From positions 1-28,145 of the forward strand of contig DATDGI010000176.1 in the NCBI GenBank assembly GCA_036522155.1: DNA of 28,145 nt, written 5' to 3'. Both the position numbers and the translations under genes were made by a program. Below the pieces are notes generated by a model, which did no database searches, had not been told where the DNA came from, and was given only the letters and a program-made list of their open reading frames with translations. Positions within the stretch are counted from its first letter, which is position 1. Each line of letters begins with the position of its first letter. Of the stretch, positions 14,774 through 23,490 are shown piece after piece. Origin of the DNA: UBA9676 sp036522155 (GTDB lineage Bacteria; Actinomycetota; Actinomycetes; Streptosporangiales; Streptosporangiaceae).

Positions 14774-15514
14774 GTGACCAGGGCGTTGGTGCTGCAGCAC
14801 ATCCGGTGTGAGCCGCCGGGGATGTTCTCCGGCATGCTCACCGCCCGCGGCATAGCCATCGAGACGATCGAACTCGATGAGGGCGGCGATCTGCCCGACT
14901 GGCACGAGGTGGACCTCGTACTGGCGATGGGCGGGCCGATGAGCGTGCACGACGAGGCCGAGCATCCCTGGCTGGCCGGGGAGAAGCAGTGGATTGCCGC
15001 CGCGGTGCAGGCTGGCGTGCCCTATCTCGGTGTCTGCCTCGGCGCTCAGCTGCTCGCTGCGAGCCTGGGCGCGCCGGTCCACGCCGGGGGGACCCCCGAG
15101 GTCGGCGTGCTGCCCGTCGCCGTGGCCGCCGCCGCGCGGAGTGATCCGGTGCTTGGGGTGCTCGGCGATGAGTTCCCGGCCCTGCAGTGGCACGGCGACA
15201 CCTTCGGCATCCCGGCCGGAGCGGTCCACCTGGCCCGGTCGGGGGCCTACCCGAACCAGGCGTTCCGGTTCGGCGAAACGGCTTATGCCGTCCAGTTCCA
15301 TCTCGAGGTGACCGACCGGATGCTCGCCGAGTGGCGGCAGGTGCCGGCCTACGGGAAATCTGCCGAGGCGGTGCTGGGTGCTTCCGGTTTCGAGATCCTG
15401 GCGGCCGGGTTCGCTGCTGCCCGGGCTTCGATGGCGCGGTCCGCCGCGCTCATGTTCACCGGCTGGCTCGATCAGGCCGGACGGTCAGCGGCCCGGCGGC
15501 AGCTCCGATTGTGA
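14774..15514 (+). CDS. Class I glutamine amidotransferase (GMP synthase-like)
   Basis: A 246-aa single-domain GATase from a GTG at 14774. The nucleophile elbow is GVCLGAQLL with Cys88, and the catalytic His and Glu are His176 and Glu178 (FHLEV). MGGPMSVHDE is the GATase signature before the elbow. Stand-alone members include gamma-glutamyl hydrolases and PuuD-like enzymes, but here the Cys-His-Glu triad and the HGDTF motif fit the GMP synthase-like group. It might hydrolyse a gamma-glutamyl amide made by the glutamine synthetase homologue downstream. That link is inference from position. Confidence 0.87.
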   Translation: MTRALVLQHIRCEPPGMFSGMLTARGIAIETIELDEGGDLPDWHEVDLVLAMGGPMSVHDEAEHPWLAGEKQWIAAAVQAGVPYLGVCLGAQLLAASLGAPVHAGGTPEVGVLPVAVAAAARSDPVLGVLGDEFPALQWHGDTFGIPAGAVHLARSGAYPNQAFRFGETAYAVQFHLEVTDRMLAEWRQVPAYGKSAEAVLGASGFEILAAGFAAARASMARSAALMFTGWLDQAGRSAARRQLRL

Positions 15515-15765
15515 CCGCAGGTTAACTCTCAAGACACAGCGCTTAGCCACAGTGAACGCTCAGGGCAACAGGAGTCTTCCCAATGGGATGGACGCGGCGT
15601 ACTCTCTCAACATCGTGTCGTGTAAGTAAACAATGTCCACTCTCGCGCTGATCTTCCGGAGGGCCTGGAGCGGTCCTTGACCGCCTCAGTCAGAACCTGA
15701 TCAACACCGCGCGGCCGGGCACCGGTCGGCCATTGACCGCAACGGATATATGACGGAGAGTGCAT
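15515..15765 (+). promoter_or_regulatory. Upstream region of module A glutamine synthetase
   Basis: This 251-bp gap is lower in GC than its surroundings. It holds GTGTCGTGT at 15615-15623, the same 9-mer found upstream of the module B glutamine synthetase, followed by AAGTAAAC. TTGACCGC occurs twice (about 15676 and 15732). A 22-codon frame beginning at ATG 15583 has AGGAG upstream, but nothing else supports it as a gene. I could not match a glutamine or glycine riboswitch. Confidence 0.35.
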
Positions 15766-17121
15766 ATGCCAGACGTTGAGGCCGAGCTTCGCGGACGCGC
15801 AGAGTCGGACGGCGTCGAGTTCTTCTTCGCCATGTTCGTGGACATGCACGGCAAGCCCTGCGCCAAGATGATCCCGGTCACGGCGCTCGACGTGCTGCTT
15901 GGCGGGGCGGGCTTCGCCGGGTTCGCGGCCGGGCCGATGGGCCAGTCGCCGGCCGACCCAGACATGATCGCGGTGCCGGACCCCGCGTCGTACACGCTCG
16001 TACCGTGGCAGCCGGGGCTTGCCGTGCTGCAGTGTGACATCCAGGTCGAAGGCGAGCCGTGGCCGTATACCCCGCGGCTGATCCTGAAGGGGATGCTGGA
16101 GAAGGCCCGCGAGCGCGGCTATGTCTACAACGTGGGCTGCGAAGCGGAGTACTTCCTGGTCCGCCGCCGCGACCAGGGCGGCATCGAGCTGGCTGACCCG
16201 CTCGACCGGTCCGAGGCCCCCTGTTACGACGCCAAGGGCCTGACCAGGATGTTCGACCACCTGGCGACGGTGTCGAAATACATGAACCAGCTCGGCTGGG
16301 CTAACTACGCCAACGACCACGAGGACGCGAACGGCCAGTTCGAGCAGAACTTCGGTTTCGCCGACGCGCTCACGTCCGCTGACCGGCTCATCTTCTTCCG
16401 CTACATGGTGCACACGATCGCGCATCGGGCGGGCTTGGCTGCCACCTTCATGCCGAAGCCGTTCGGGAACCTCACCGGCTCCGGGCTGCATCTACATTCG
16501 AGCCTCTGGGATGCGGACACGGGCGAGGAGCTGTTCGCCGATCCCGCGGACCCCCGTCGGCTCGGCCTGTCGCAGCTCGCGTATCACTACATCGGCGGGC
16601 TGATCGAGCATGCCCCGGCCATGGCGGCTGTCACCTGCCCGACGGTCAACTCCTACAAACGGTTCGGTGTCGGCGCACCGCAGTCCGGCGCGACCTGGGC
16701 ACCGGCCTACGCGACCTACGGCGGTAACAACCGCACCCAGATGTTGCGGGTGCCGGAGGGCGGGCGGGTGGAGAACCGCGCCTGCGACGGCTCCGCTAAC
16801 CCGTATCTCGCGATGGCGGCCCAGCTTGCCGCGGGGCTCGACGGCATCGACCGTGGCCTCGACCCGGGCGAGCCCAACCGGGACAACTTGCACGTCGTGC
16901 CGGCCGATGAGGTGGCCAAGCGGGGCATCCGGGTGCTGCCACCGACGCTGCTGCACGCGGCCGATGAGCTGGTCGCCGACGATGTGCTGCGCGAGGCGCT
17001 CGGCAAGACGCCAAACGGCGACTATGTCGACTACTACGCGAAGGTGAAGCGCGAGGAGTTCCATACATGGCACTCCGAAGTGAGCGACTGGGAGGTTGAG
17101 CGTTACCTGACGCTCTTCTGA
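15766..17121 (+). CDS. Glutamine synthetase homologue, GlnT/GmaS type, module A
   Basis: A 451-aa protein with ATG at 15766 and GGAG 7 nt upstream. Motifs of the glutamine synthetase catalytic domain are complete: GCEAEYFLV (metal Glu126 and Glu128), NDHEDANGQFEQN (Glu186, Glu193), FMPKPFGNLTGSGLHLH and NRTQMLRVPEG, then ENRACDGSANPYLAMA. The N-terminal beta-grasp lacks the DGSS latch that binds ammonium in GlnA, as in GlnT and gamma-glutamylmethylamide synthetase. The enzyme probably joins glutamate to ammonia or an amine using ATP. No clear adenylylation Tyr region is seen. It is followed 60 bp later by the permease. Confidence 0.88.
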   Translation: MPDVEAELRGRAESDGVEFFFAMFVDMHGKPCAKMIPVTALDVLLGGAGFAGFAAGPMGQSPADPDMIAVPDPASYTLVPWQPGLAVLQCDIQVEGEPWPYTPRLILKGMLEKARERGYVYNVGCEAEYFLVRRRDQGGIELADPLDRSEAPCYDAKGLTRMFDHLATVSKYMNQLGWANYANDHEDANGQFEQNFGFADALTSADRLIFFRYMVHTIAHRAGLAATFMPKPFGNLTGSGLHLHSSLWDADTGEELFADPADPRRLGLSQLAYHYIGGLIEHAPAMAAVTCPTVNSYKRFGVGAPQSGATWAPAYATYGGNNRTQMLRVPEGGRVENRACDGSANPYLAMAAQLAAGLDGIDRGLDPGEPNRDNLHVVPADEVAKRGIRVLPPTLLHAADELVADDVLREALGKTPNGDYVDYYAKVKREEFHTWHSEVSDWEVERYLTLF

Positions 17122-17181
17122 ACGAACCTGCCGAAGCCCGCCGCGCGCAGCGAGCTGGCCAGAGGGTAACGAGGAGGGGCC

Positions 17182-18795
17182 ATGGCCTCGATAGGCGAGA
17201 CAATGCCGGAGAAGGGCCTGTACAAGGGCACGAACTGGTGGGGCGCCTTCGTGATCGGCCTAGCCGGGACGATCCTGGTCACCGGTATCGCACCATACGT
17301 CGTGCAGGGAACCGGGGCGCTCGGCATCATCCTCATCGGCGTGATGACGATCGCTGGCTGCTTCCTCTGTTTCTGCCTGGCGGAGCTCGCGACGATGTGG
17401 CCCGACCGGACCGGCGGGATCCCCGGGTACGCCACGGAGTCGTTCCGGCCGCTGGTCGGCGACACGGTGGCGCGGCATATCGGCGGGACGTCAGGCTGGG
17501 CCTACTGGCTGGGGTGGTTCCCGGTCGCACCTATCAACGTGATCCTCACCGCCTCCTATCTCGCGGTGCTGTTCAAGTTCAGCCCTGGCCACCTGGTCGA
17601 GCCGGTGGGCACAACGTGGGGCACGCCGATCGGCCTCACCATCATCGTGATCTGTTTCGCGCTGCTGGTGGCGATCTTCATCCCGGCCTACCTGGGCATC
17701 CGGCTCGGTGCGGCGTTCGCGACGGTGCTCGGCGTGCTGTCGATGCTGCCGCTCACGGTGATGATCTTCCTGCCGTTCTTCAAGCCGCACTCGATCCACT
17801 GGGGCAACGTCGCGGGCTTTCACGCGCCGCCGCATGTCGTCGTGACCGTGACGTTCGTCGCCGCCTGGTTCTTCCCGATCCTGTGGAACGTGATCGCGAT
17901 GGAGGCCGCCGCCTGCTACGTCGGCGAGTGCCGTGGTGGTGCCAGGGATGCCAAGATCGCTCTCACCGCCGAGGGCCTGTTCGGGATGTTCATCTACATC
18001 ATGACCCCGCTGATGTTCGTGGCCGTGCTGGGCGTCCTGCTCACCTCCTCCGACCCGCTCACGCTGTACCTCTCCTACACCAACCACATCTTCGGGCCCG
18101 GGTCGTGGGAGCAGTGGTTCATCGGCGTCCCGCTGATCCTGGCGCTGGCGCTGTCGGTACTGAACGCGATCATGGGCGTCGGCCGCTCCCTCTACCAGGC
18201 GGCCGAGGACGGGCTGCTCCCGCGCTGGTTCGAGCACAAGAACCGGCACGGCGTGCCCGACCACGCGATGGCCTTCAACGTGGTGTGCTCCATGGTCCTG
18301 GTGCTGCTCGGCTCGCCACTGCGGATCTACATCATCTCCAACGGCGGCTACCTGCTGTCCTGCGCGCTGGCCTTCGCGGGCTACTTCGTCTACAGGCAGC
18401 TGCGCCCGGACACGCCGCGGCCGTTCCGGCTGCCGACAATCGCGAAGTGGTTCGCGCTCGCGGTCTTCATCATCTGGATGGCCATCTACTTCTTCGGCGG
18501 CTGGAACTCGCCGAAGATTATTCTGAACAATCCCCACCAGGGGCCCGGGCTCTATCTGCTGGGCCTGCTCATCGTCGCCCTTTACGCGCCGCTGTACTGG
18601 TGGCGGGCGTGGCAGGACCGCAGGCTCGCCGCCGCTGGCCGCGCCCCGGCGGGGGCAGCCGTGGGCGCGGGCAGCACGGAGCTCGACGGCGGGAGCGCGC
18701 CTGTGCCCGACGGCGGCCCCGGTGCCGACGCAGCCAGCCGGGATGACCCGGTGGCCGGAACCGAGCCTTCGGGCGAGCCGCCGGTCGTCAGGTAG
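17182..18795 (+). CDS. APC-superfamily amino acid/amine permease
   Basis: A 537-aa integral membrane protein with ATG at 17182 behind GAGGAGGGG. About twelve hydrophobic helices are visible, beginning NWWGAFVIGLAGTILVTG, with the APC features GIPGYATESF and TSGWAYWLGWFPVAP near the second and third helices and VGRSLYQAAEDGLLPRWFEH before helix 9. After the last helix come about 60 residues of Gly/Ala/Pro/Asp-rich sequence, probably disordered and cytoplasmic. The family imports amino acids, polyamines or small amines with protons. Placement after the glutamine synthetase homologue suggests it brings in that enzyme's amine substrate. Confidence 0.9.
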   Translation: MASIGETMPEKGLYKGTNWWGAFVIGLAGTILVTGIAPYVVQGTGALGIILIGVMTIAGCFLCFCLAELATMWPDRTGGIPGYATESFRPLVGDTVARHIGGTSGWAYWLGWFPVAPINVILTASYLAVLFKFSPGHLVEPVGTTWGTPIGLTIIVICFALLVAIFIPAYLGIRLGAAFATVLGVLSMLPLTVMIFLPFFKPHSIHWGNVAGFHAPPHVVVTVTFVAAWFFPILWNVIAMEAAACYVGECRGGARDAKIALTAEGLFGMFIYIMTPLMFVAVLGVLLTSSDPLTLYLSYTNHIFGPGSWEQWFIGVPLILALALSVLNAIMGVGRSLYQAAEDGLLPRWFEHKNRHGVPDHAMAFNVVCSMVLVLLGSPLRIYIISNGGYLLSCALAFAGYFVYRQLRPDTPRPFRLPTIAKWFALAVFIIWMAIYFFGGWNSPKIILNNPHQGPGLYLLGLLIVALYAPLYWWRAWQDRRLAAAGRAPAGAAVGAGSTELDGGSAPVPDGGPGADAASRDDPVAGTEPSGEPPVVR

Positions 18796-18810
18796 GCGGG
18801 CTACAGGGAA

Positions 18811-19284
18811 ATGGTGTTCAGCCGCCGCCGCTGGGATCAGCAGCCGACCTCCCCAGCGGCAGTGCTGCTGGCGTCCTCCGGTGCGCCGTTCAGCAGGGCG
18901 GCGGTGCTCCGGGCGCGGGAGCTCGCCGGAGGCGAGCCAGTGGCCGTGCTGTCGATCCTGAAGGTCTACGGCTCCACCTTCGGACTGCCGAACCCTGGCC
19001 TGCTGCCGACCCGGCGTGAACGCGAGGAGCAGTTCGCCAACGTGGACAAGGCGATCACCGAGCTGGAACGGCGTGGCTGCAAGGCCGATGGCCAGATCGC
19101 CGCCACCCGCAGCGCCGGCCGGACGATCGCCAAGGTGGCCCGCACCCGGCAGGTCCGTTACGTGGTCATGGACGAGTGCCAGGAAAGTGGTGTGCGCCGG
19201 GTGATCGAGGGCACTGTGACGGGCACGGTGCGCCGCAGGCTGGCCGGCCACGCCGCTTTCGAGCTGGTGAACGCCACGCCCTGA
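18811..19284 (+). CDS. Divergent universal stress protein-like protein
   Basis: A 157-aa protein 15 bp after the permease. The pattern AAVLLASSGAPFSRAAVLRA, then AVLSILKVYG, and IAATRSAGRTIAKVARTRQVRYVVMDE follows the alternating strand-helix order of a UspA domain. The C-terminal G-x2-G-x9-G-S loop is absent; EGTVTGTVRRRL occupies that place. Nucleotide binding is therefore unlikely. It is the only one of the four local stress proteins that directly follows the transporter and may modulate it. Confidence 0.65.
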   Translation: MVFSRRRWDQQPTSPAAVLLASSGAPFSRAAVLRARELAGGEPVAVLSILKVYGSTFGLPNPGLLPTRREREEQFANVDKAITELERRGCKADGQIAATRSAGRTIAKVARTRQVRYVVMDECQESGVRRVIEGTVTGTVRRRLAGHAAFELVNATP

Positions 19285-19357
19285 CCCGCGGGACCCATGC
19301 GGAATCCATGCGCCTCGGCGGGTGGAGCGATCCTCCCGCTGAAGTGATGATGGAGTG

Positions 19358-19374
19358 GGGCCCGGACCGGGCCC
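19358..19374 (+). terminator. Strong hairpin between two stress protein genes
   Basis: GGGCCCGG-A-CCGGGCCC is a perfect 8-bp inverted repeat (in practice a 6-bp stem with a 5-nt loop), 74 bp after the 18811 gene and 33 bp before the next start. It has no U-tract; a terminator or attenuator is possible. Confidence 0.4.
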
Positions 19375-19406
19375 GCAAGAGCCAGACGAGGGCCGCGTGA
19401 GATGGG

Positions 19407-19880
19407 ATGTTCACCAAAATCCTGGTAGCGATTGACGATATCGACCAGAGCGAGGATGTGCTGGACCTGGTCAAGGGCCTGGCCATCGACGCGACCACGC
19501 AGGTGCGGGCGCTGCATCTGCGCGAGCGGGAGCTCTCCGGCTACAGATGGTATTCACGGGAGAGCAGCAGCCATGCCTCGCTCGTGGCCGAAGCCGCGGT
19601 CTTCGAGTTCCGCATGGCGGGCCTGGCCGCAGGCGGCGGTGTGCGCCATGCCGTGGTGGACCGGGTCGCCGAGGGCATCCTTAATGAGGCCAGGGAATTC
19701 GACGCTGACCTCATCGTGCTGGGCAGCCCGCGCCGGCGGGAGTTCGCCGCCCGCGTGTTCGGCAGCATCACCCATCGCGTCTTGCAGCGGTCCGGCTGCG
19801 CAGTGATCGTCGCGCCACGTCAGCCGAGAGGCCGCCGTAAGCAGATGGCGGGCGCCTCAGCCTCCGGGCGCCACAGCTAA
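19407..19880 (+). CDS. Universal stress protein, Arg-variant
   Basis: A 157-aa protein. MFTKILVAIDDIDQSEDVLD opens a UspA fold, and DLIVLGSPRRREFAARVFGS ITHRVL closes it. As in the 10419 protein the second Gly of the ATP loop is Arg (G-SP-R), while the final GS is kept. The two share the PRRRE-A-R--GS string and LHLRE/LHLNE and VVDRVAEGI/LVDKAAEAI segments, so they are close paralogues distinct from the 14339 copy. The C-terminus is basic and short. The ribosome site is weak (GAGATGGG just before ATG). Confidence 0.88.
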   Translation: MFTKILVAIDDIDQSEDVLDLVKGLAIDATTQVRALHLRERELSGYRWYSRESSSHASLVAEAAVFEFRMAGLAAGGGVRHAVVDRVAEGILNEAREFDADLIVLGSPRRREFAARVFGSITHRVLQRSGCAVIVAPRQPRGRRKQMAGASASGRHS

Positions 19881-19968
19881 CCGGTAACGCTGAGGTCCCC
19901 ATCCTGGACCAGCCCGGCGATCACGGCTGAGATTCGTGCTGTGCCCGATGGTGCCTAGGGTAGGTACC

Positions 19969-21150
19969 GTGGCGTTCTTTGAGCTTGCCGATCCTGGCTT
20001 CTCGGTCACCTCCGATGAGGTGCGCCGGGCCAGGGAGGATTGCTGGTACGCCCATACCAGCTACGGCCTCGCGGTGCTGCGCCATGACCACGCCAGCCGG
20101 CTGATCAGGCATCCCAGCGTGCGGCAGGGGAGCTCCGCGTGGCCGGCCCACCACGGGATTACCTCCGGGCTGTTCGCGGACTGGTGGGCGGGCTGGGTGC
20201 TGAACAAGGAAGGCGCCGATCATCAGCGCCTGCGCAAGCTGCTGAACCCCGCCTTCTCGCGGCGGCTGGTGGAGGCCATGGAACCGCGTTTCCGGGCGCT
20301 GGCGGGCGAGCTCGTGGACTCCTTCGCCGAGCGGGGCCGGTGCGAGTTCATGGCCGAGTTCGCTGAGCCTTACGCGGCGCGCGTCATCACGCTCATGCTG
20401 GGTATCCCGGAACAGGAATGGCCGGTGATCGCGCGCGACTCGGCGATCGTGGGCCTCGCGATGGGGGTCGGGATCCGCCAGCACCTCGAGCACATCGAGG
20501 CCGCGCTGGGCCGGCTCTACGCCTACGCCGACGCGCTGATCGCGGACCGCCGGGCCACGCCACGGGAGGACTGCGTGACGAGCCTGGTCAGGGCGCACGC
20601 CGAGGACGACCGGCTCAGCGAGGCCGAGCTACGCGACACGCTGGTGCTGCTGATGTTCGGCGGCTTTGATACCACCCGCAACCAGCTGGGCCTGGGCATG
20701 CAGGTGTTCGTCGACCACCCGGGGCAATGGCGGCTGCTCGGGCAGCGTGGCGACCTGGCGCCCGCCGCGGTCGAGGAGGTCATGCGGATCAGCCCCACCA
20801 CGACCTGGGTCACCCGGGAAGCACTCGCGGACTTCACCTTCGACGGGCTGGCCATCAAGGCCGGCACCACGATCCACCTGTTCTGCGAGTCGGCGGGCAC
20901 CGACCCCCGGGCAGGCCAGGACATGGCGTTCGACATCACCGCTGCCGTCCGTCCGCCGCACCTGGCCTTCGGCGGGGGAGTGCATTACTGCCTCGGTCAC
21001 CTCGTCGCGCGCGCGGACATGAGCGCGGCCCTGGCGGTGCTCGCCCGCCGCCTCCGCGACCCCCGGGTGTCCGGCGACGCGGTCTGGCTGCCGTGCAGCG
21101 GCAACACCGGGCCGGCCCGGCTTCCGCTGGCCTTCACGCCAGGACGCTAG
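19969..21150 (+). CDS. Cytochrome P450
   Basis: About 393 aa. The heme-binding loop FGGGVHYCLG places the thiolate ligand at Cys341. The I-helix motif is MFGGFDTTRN, which carries the acid-threonine type oxygen-activation site, and EEVMR is the ExxR pair of the K helix. The SAGTDPRAGQDMAFDI loop precedes the heme region, as in bacterial class I P450s. The GTG at 19969 is chosen because AGGGTAGG lies just upstream; ATG at 19948 is possible. It needs a ferredoxin partner, and no ferredoxin is adjacent. The substrate is unknown. The stop overlaps the convergent membrane gene by 4 bp. Confidence 0.92.
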   Translation: MAFFELADPGFSVTSDEVRRAREDCWYAHTSYGLAVLRHDHASRLIRHPSVRQGSSAWPAHHGITSGLFADWWAGWVLNKEGADHQRLRKLLNPAFSRRLVEAMEPRFRALAGELVDSFAERGRCEFMAEFAEPYAARVITLMLGIPEQEWPVIARDSAIVGLAMGVGIRQHLEHIEAALGRLYAYADALIADRRATPREDCVTSLVRAHAEDDRLSEAELRDTLVLLMFGGFDTTRNQLGLGMQVFVDHPGQWRLLGQRGDLAPAAVEEVMRISPTTTWVTREALADFTFDGLAIKAGTTIHLFCESAGTDPRAGQDMAFDITAAVRPPHLAFGGGVHYCLGHLVARADMSAALAVLARRLRDPRVSGDAVWLPCSGNTGPARLPLAFTPGR

Positions 21151-21587
21151 CCGCCGCGACCCTCTTCCACGTGCCCGTTTGTCTTATAACCCCAGAACAT
21201 GTACCAGATGAAGGCGATCGCGGCCAGCGCGGCGCAGGCCATGACGAACAGGGTCGCAATCCCGTGGATGTGGCTGGCAATGGCCGGTAGGCCAGCGCAG
21301 GCACCCGGGCCCGCCTGCGGCTTCTGTGCTGGCGTGCAGTGGCTGGCAACGCTGTCCGTCACGAACAAGAAGATCGCACCGACGATCGCGAGCGACATGG
21401 CCGCGCCCAGGAAGTCCTTCGCCCGGTTGGGCGCCGGTCTCTGGGACTCGGCGAAGTCGCTGGCCGTCAACGGGTCCTTACCCGCCCGCCGCAACTCCCA
21501 GCATCTGGTCCGGGCCGCCCCGGCGCGTGATCCCATGCTCCAGTGGGTTCCCTCGCCGGCGGCGACCCGAACCTCACCGGCGACCAC
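21147..21587 (-). CDS. Two-helix membrane protein, last gene of module B
   Basis: About 146 aa from a GTG at 21587, 6 nt after the preceding stop, with AAAGG in between. A hydrophilic N-terminus precedes two helices: FLGAAMSLAIVGAIFLFV (about 59-76) and a longer one near IATLFVMACAALAAIAFIWY (about 109-128). Between them is a loop with two cysteines, CTPAQKPQAGPGAC, which on the outside could form a disulfide. It ends in a polar tail. An in-frame ATG at 21536 is an alternative start. The family is unknown to me. Coupling to module B suggests a membrane anchor or small transport partner. Confidence 0.6.
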   Translation of the reverse strand: MVAGEVRVAAGEGTHWSMGSRAGAARTRCWELRRAGKDPLTASDFAESQRPAPNRAKDFLGAAMSLAIVGAIFLFVTDSVASHCTPAQKPQAGPGACAGLPAIASHIHGIATLFVMACAALAAIAFIWYMFWGYKTNGHVEEGRGG

Positions 21588-21593
21588 ATACCT

Positions 21594-22070
21594 TTAGTGG
21601 CCCGCCGGCCCTTCCCCCTCCGCGTGCACGGGCGGTTCCCAGTTCTCCCCGACGGTGGGGGAGTCCTCCCGCCAGGGGCCGAGTTCTGGCTGAGGGAACT
21701 TGGCGTGCCTGGCCTTGAGCCAGATGCCGTAGGAGTTGCCCTCGCGCAGGTGGGTGATGAGGACCTTGCGCGCGTACTCGTCCTCCCGGCCTGCCGGGAT
21801 GTCGAAGTAGATCTTGAGGAAGGCGTTGGTGTAGCGGTCAAAGACGGCGGGAACGTCGTCCTCCTGCATGAGCTGCACGTCTTCCAGCCAGTTGATGTCA
21901 GCCCCCGGCGTGGCCGCCACCAGGTCAACGTCCTCCACCAGCGAGCGGTCGAACTGGTAAGGGAAGGTGCGCCCGGTCAGTTCCTCGGTGTCGATGCCGA
22001 TCTTCGTGGAGAGCCGCGGGCCGTGGTCCGCCGGCTGGCCATCCGCCGCGCCCGCGTGTTCGTCAGACAT
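21594..22070 (-). CDS. Unrecognised 158-aa protein of module B
   Basis: The start at 22070 overlaps the GltB-like stop by 8 nt, so it is coupled to that gene. The acidic protein has a conserved-looking core: LTGRTFPYQFDRSLVEDVDL, INWLEDVQLMQEDDVP, VFDRYTNAFLKIYFDIPAGR, then LITHLREGNSYGIWLKARH. The tail is Pro/Gly/Glu-rich. It has no membrane helix, Cys pair or recognisable motif. Its operon position suggests a fifth component of the amidotransferase/synthase complex or a substrate-handling enzyme. Module A has no homologue in the same place. I do not recognise the family. Confidence 0.75.
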   Translation of the reverse strand: MSDEHAGAADGQPADHGPRLSTKIGIDTEELTGRTFPYQFDRSLVEDVDLVAATPGADINWLEDVQLMQEDDVPAVFDRYTNAFLKIYFDIPAGREDEYARKVLITHLREGNSYGIWLKARHAKFPQPELGPWREDSPTVGENWEPPVHAEGEGPAGH

Positions 22071-23475
22071 CGCGTGCCCTGCTTCTGCCGTCGTCGCCTA
22101 GCTTCCCCAGCAGAGCCTTGATCTCGGCGAGCGCGCGCTCCTCGGTCCGGCCCGGGATGTAATCGGTGCCGGCCAGCGGCACCCTGGCCATGGCCGCGGC
22201 CTCAACGGTCAGCGCGCACAGGTCCTCCGGCTCCAGGCTGTGCACATCGGTCTTGCCACACGCCCGTGCCAGCATCTGCGTCTCGAGAGTGAGGGTGTGC
22301 AGGAAATTGAACACCCGGCCGGCCGCCTCGTCCACGTTGAGCCGCTTGCGCAGCTCGGGATCCTGGGTGGTGATGCCCACCGGGCAGCGCCCGGTATGGC
22401 AGTGGTAGCACCGGCCGGCCGGCACACCCACCGTGCCCTCGTAGTCGGTGACGCCGGGGATCTCCTTGTTGCAGTTCAGCGCCATGAGCGCGGAGTGGCC
22501 GATCGCGACCGCCTTCGCGCCGAGAGCCAGGCACTTGGCGACGTCAGCGCCGTTGCGGATGCCGCCGGCCACCACCAGATCGATCTCGTCGACGAGGCCG
22601 ACGTCTTCCAGTGCGCGGCGGGCCTCCGGGATGGCTGCCATCAGCGGGATTCCGGTCTCCTCGGCGGCGATATGCGGCCCGGCTCCGGTGCCGCCCTCCG
22701 CGCCGTCGAGGTAAATGATGTCCGGCCCGCATTTGGCTGCCATCCGGACGTCGTCGTAGACCCGGGCCGCGCCCAGCTTCAGCTGGATCGGGACCTGGTA
22801 GTCGGTCGCCTCGCGGATCTCCTGGACCTTCAGGGACAGGTCATCGGGACCCAGCCAGTCCGGGTGGCGGGCCGGGCTGCGCTGGTCGATCCCGGCCGGC
22901 AGCGATCGCATCTCCGCCACCTGCTCGGTGACCTTCTGCCCCATCAGGTGGCCACCGAGCCCGACCTTGCAGCCCTGCCCGATGAAGAACTCGACGCCGT
23001 CGGCGAGCATGAGGTGGTGCGGGTTGAACCCGTAGCGGCTCTGGATGACCTGGTAGTACCACTTGGTCGACAGATCCCGCTCGGGCGGGATCATGCCACC
23101 TTCGCCGGAGCAGGTCGCGGTGCCGGCCATCGAGGCGCCCTTGGCCAGCGCCATCTTGGCCTCCAGGGACAGCGCCCCAAAGCTCATCCCGGTGATGTAG
23201 ACGGGGATGTCCAGCTCGAGCGGATGCTTGGCGAAGCGCGCGCCGAGAACGGTCCTGGTCTCGCATTTCTCCCGGTAGCCCTCGATGACGAAGCGGGTCA
23301 GCGTGCCCGGCAGGAACATCAGCTGGTCCCAGTGCGGGATGGGCTTGAACATCGAGAATCCGCGCATCCGGTAACGGCCGAGCTCGGCCTTCACGTGGAT
23401 GTCGTTGATCACCTCAGGCGTGAAGATGCTGCTGTGCCCAAGGACGGCCTTACCGCCGTCTTCGATCGTGCTCAC
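22063..23475 (-). CDS. FMN/Fe-S glutamate synthase-like subunit (GlxD/MgsC), module B
   Basis: A 470-aa TIM-barrel protein, GTG at 23475. It shares the whole motif set of the module A copy: VYITGMSFGALSLEAKMALA, CSGEGGMIPPER, QSRYGFNPHHL, HPDWLGPDDLSLKVQEIR, LDGAEGGTGAGP and AGGIRNGADVAKCLALGAKA. Cys356, Cys359 and Cys364 (CYHCHTGRCPVGITTQ) are ready for an iron-sulfur cluster. It has extra residues at the C-terminus and starts with a short Ser/Gly-rich lead. It lies 15 bp after the GXGXG gene. Whether it makes glutamate or an N-substituted glutamate is not decided by the sequence. Confidence 0.9.
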   Translation of the reverse strand: MSTIEDGGKAVLGHSSIFTPEVINDIHVKAELGRYRMRGFSMFKPIPHWDQLMFLPGTLTRFVIEGYREKCETRTVLGARFAKHPLELDIPVYITGMSFGALSLEAKMALAKGASMAGTATCSGEGGMIPPERDLSTKWYYQVIQSRYGFNPHHLMLADGVEFFIGQGCKVGLGGHLMGQKVTEQVAEMRSLPAGIDQRSPARHPDWLGPDDLSLKVQEIREATDYQVPIQLKLGAARVYDDVRMAAKCGPDIIYLDGAEGGTGAGPHIAAEETGIPLMAAIPEARRALEDVGLVDEIDLVVAGGIRNGADVAKCLALGAKAVAIGHSALMALNCNKEIPGVTDYEGTVGVPAGRCYHCHTGRCPVGITTQDPELRKRLNVDEAAGRVFNFLHTLTLETQMLARACGKTDVHSLEPEDLCALTVEAAAMARVPLAGTDYIPGRTEERALAEIKALLGKLGDDGRSRARDV

Positions 23476-23490
23476 GTTATGGTTCGCCTC

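Noticed and set aside
15583..15651. Small leader-peptide frame (22 codons) before the module A synthetase.
   Set aside because: There is only a passable AGGAG and no sequence feature such as a run of regulatory codons.
15515..15765. Glycine or glutamine riboswitch before the module A synthetase.
   Set aside because: A CTCAGGGCAACAGGAG string recalls part of the glycine riboswitch, but the rest of the conserved core is missing.
17491..19251. Minus-strand open frame of about 586 codons opposite the permease.
   Set aside because: The plus-strand permease has twelve plausible helices, while the minus frame is low-complexity and highly charged.
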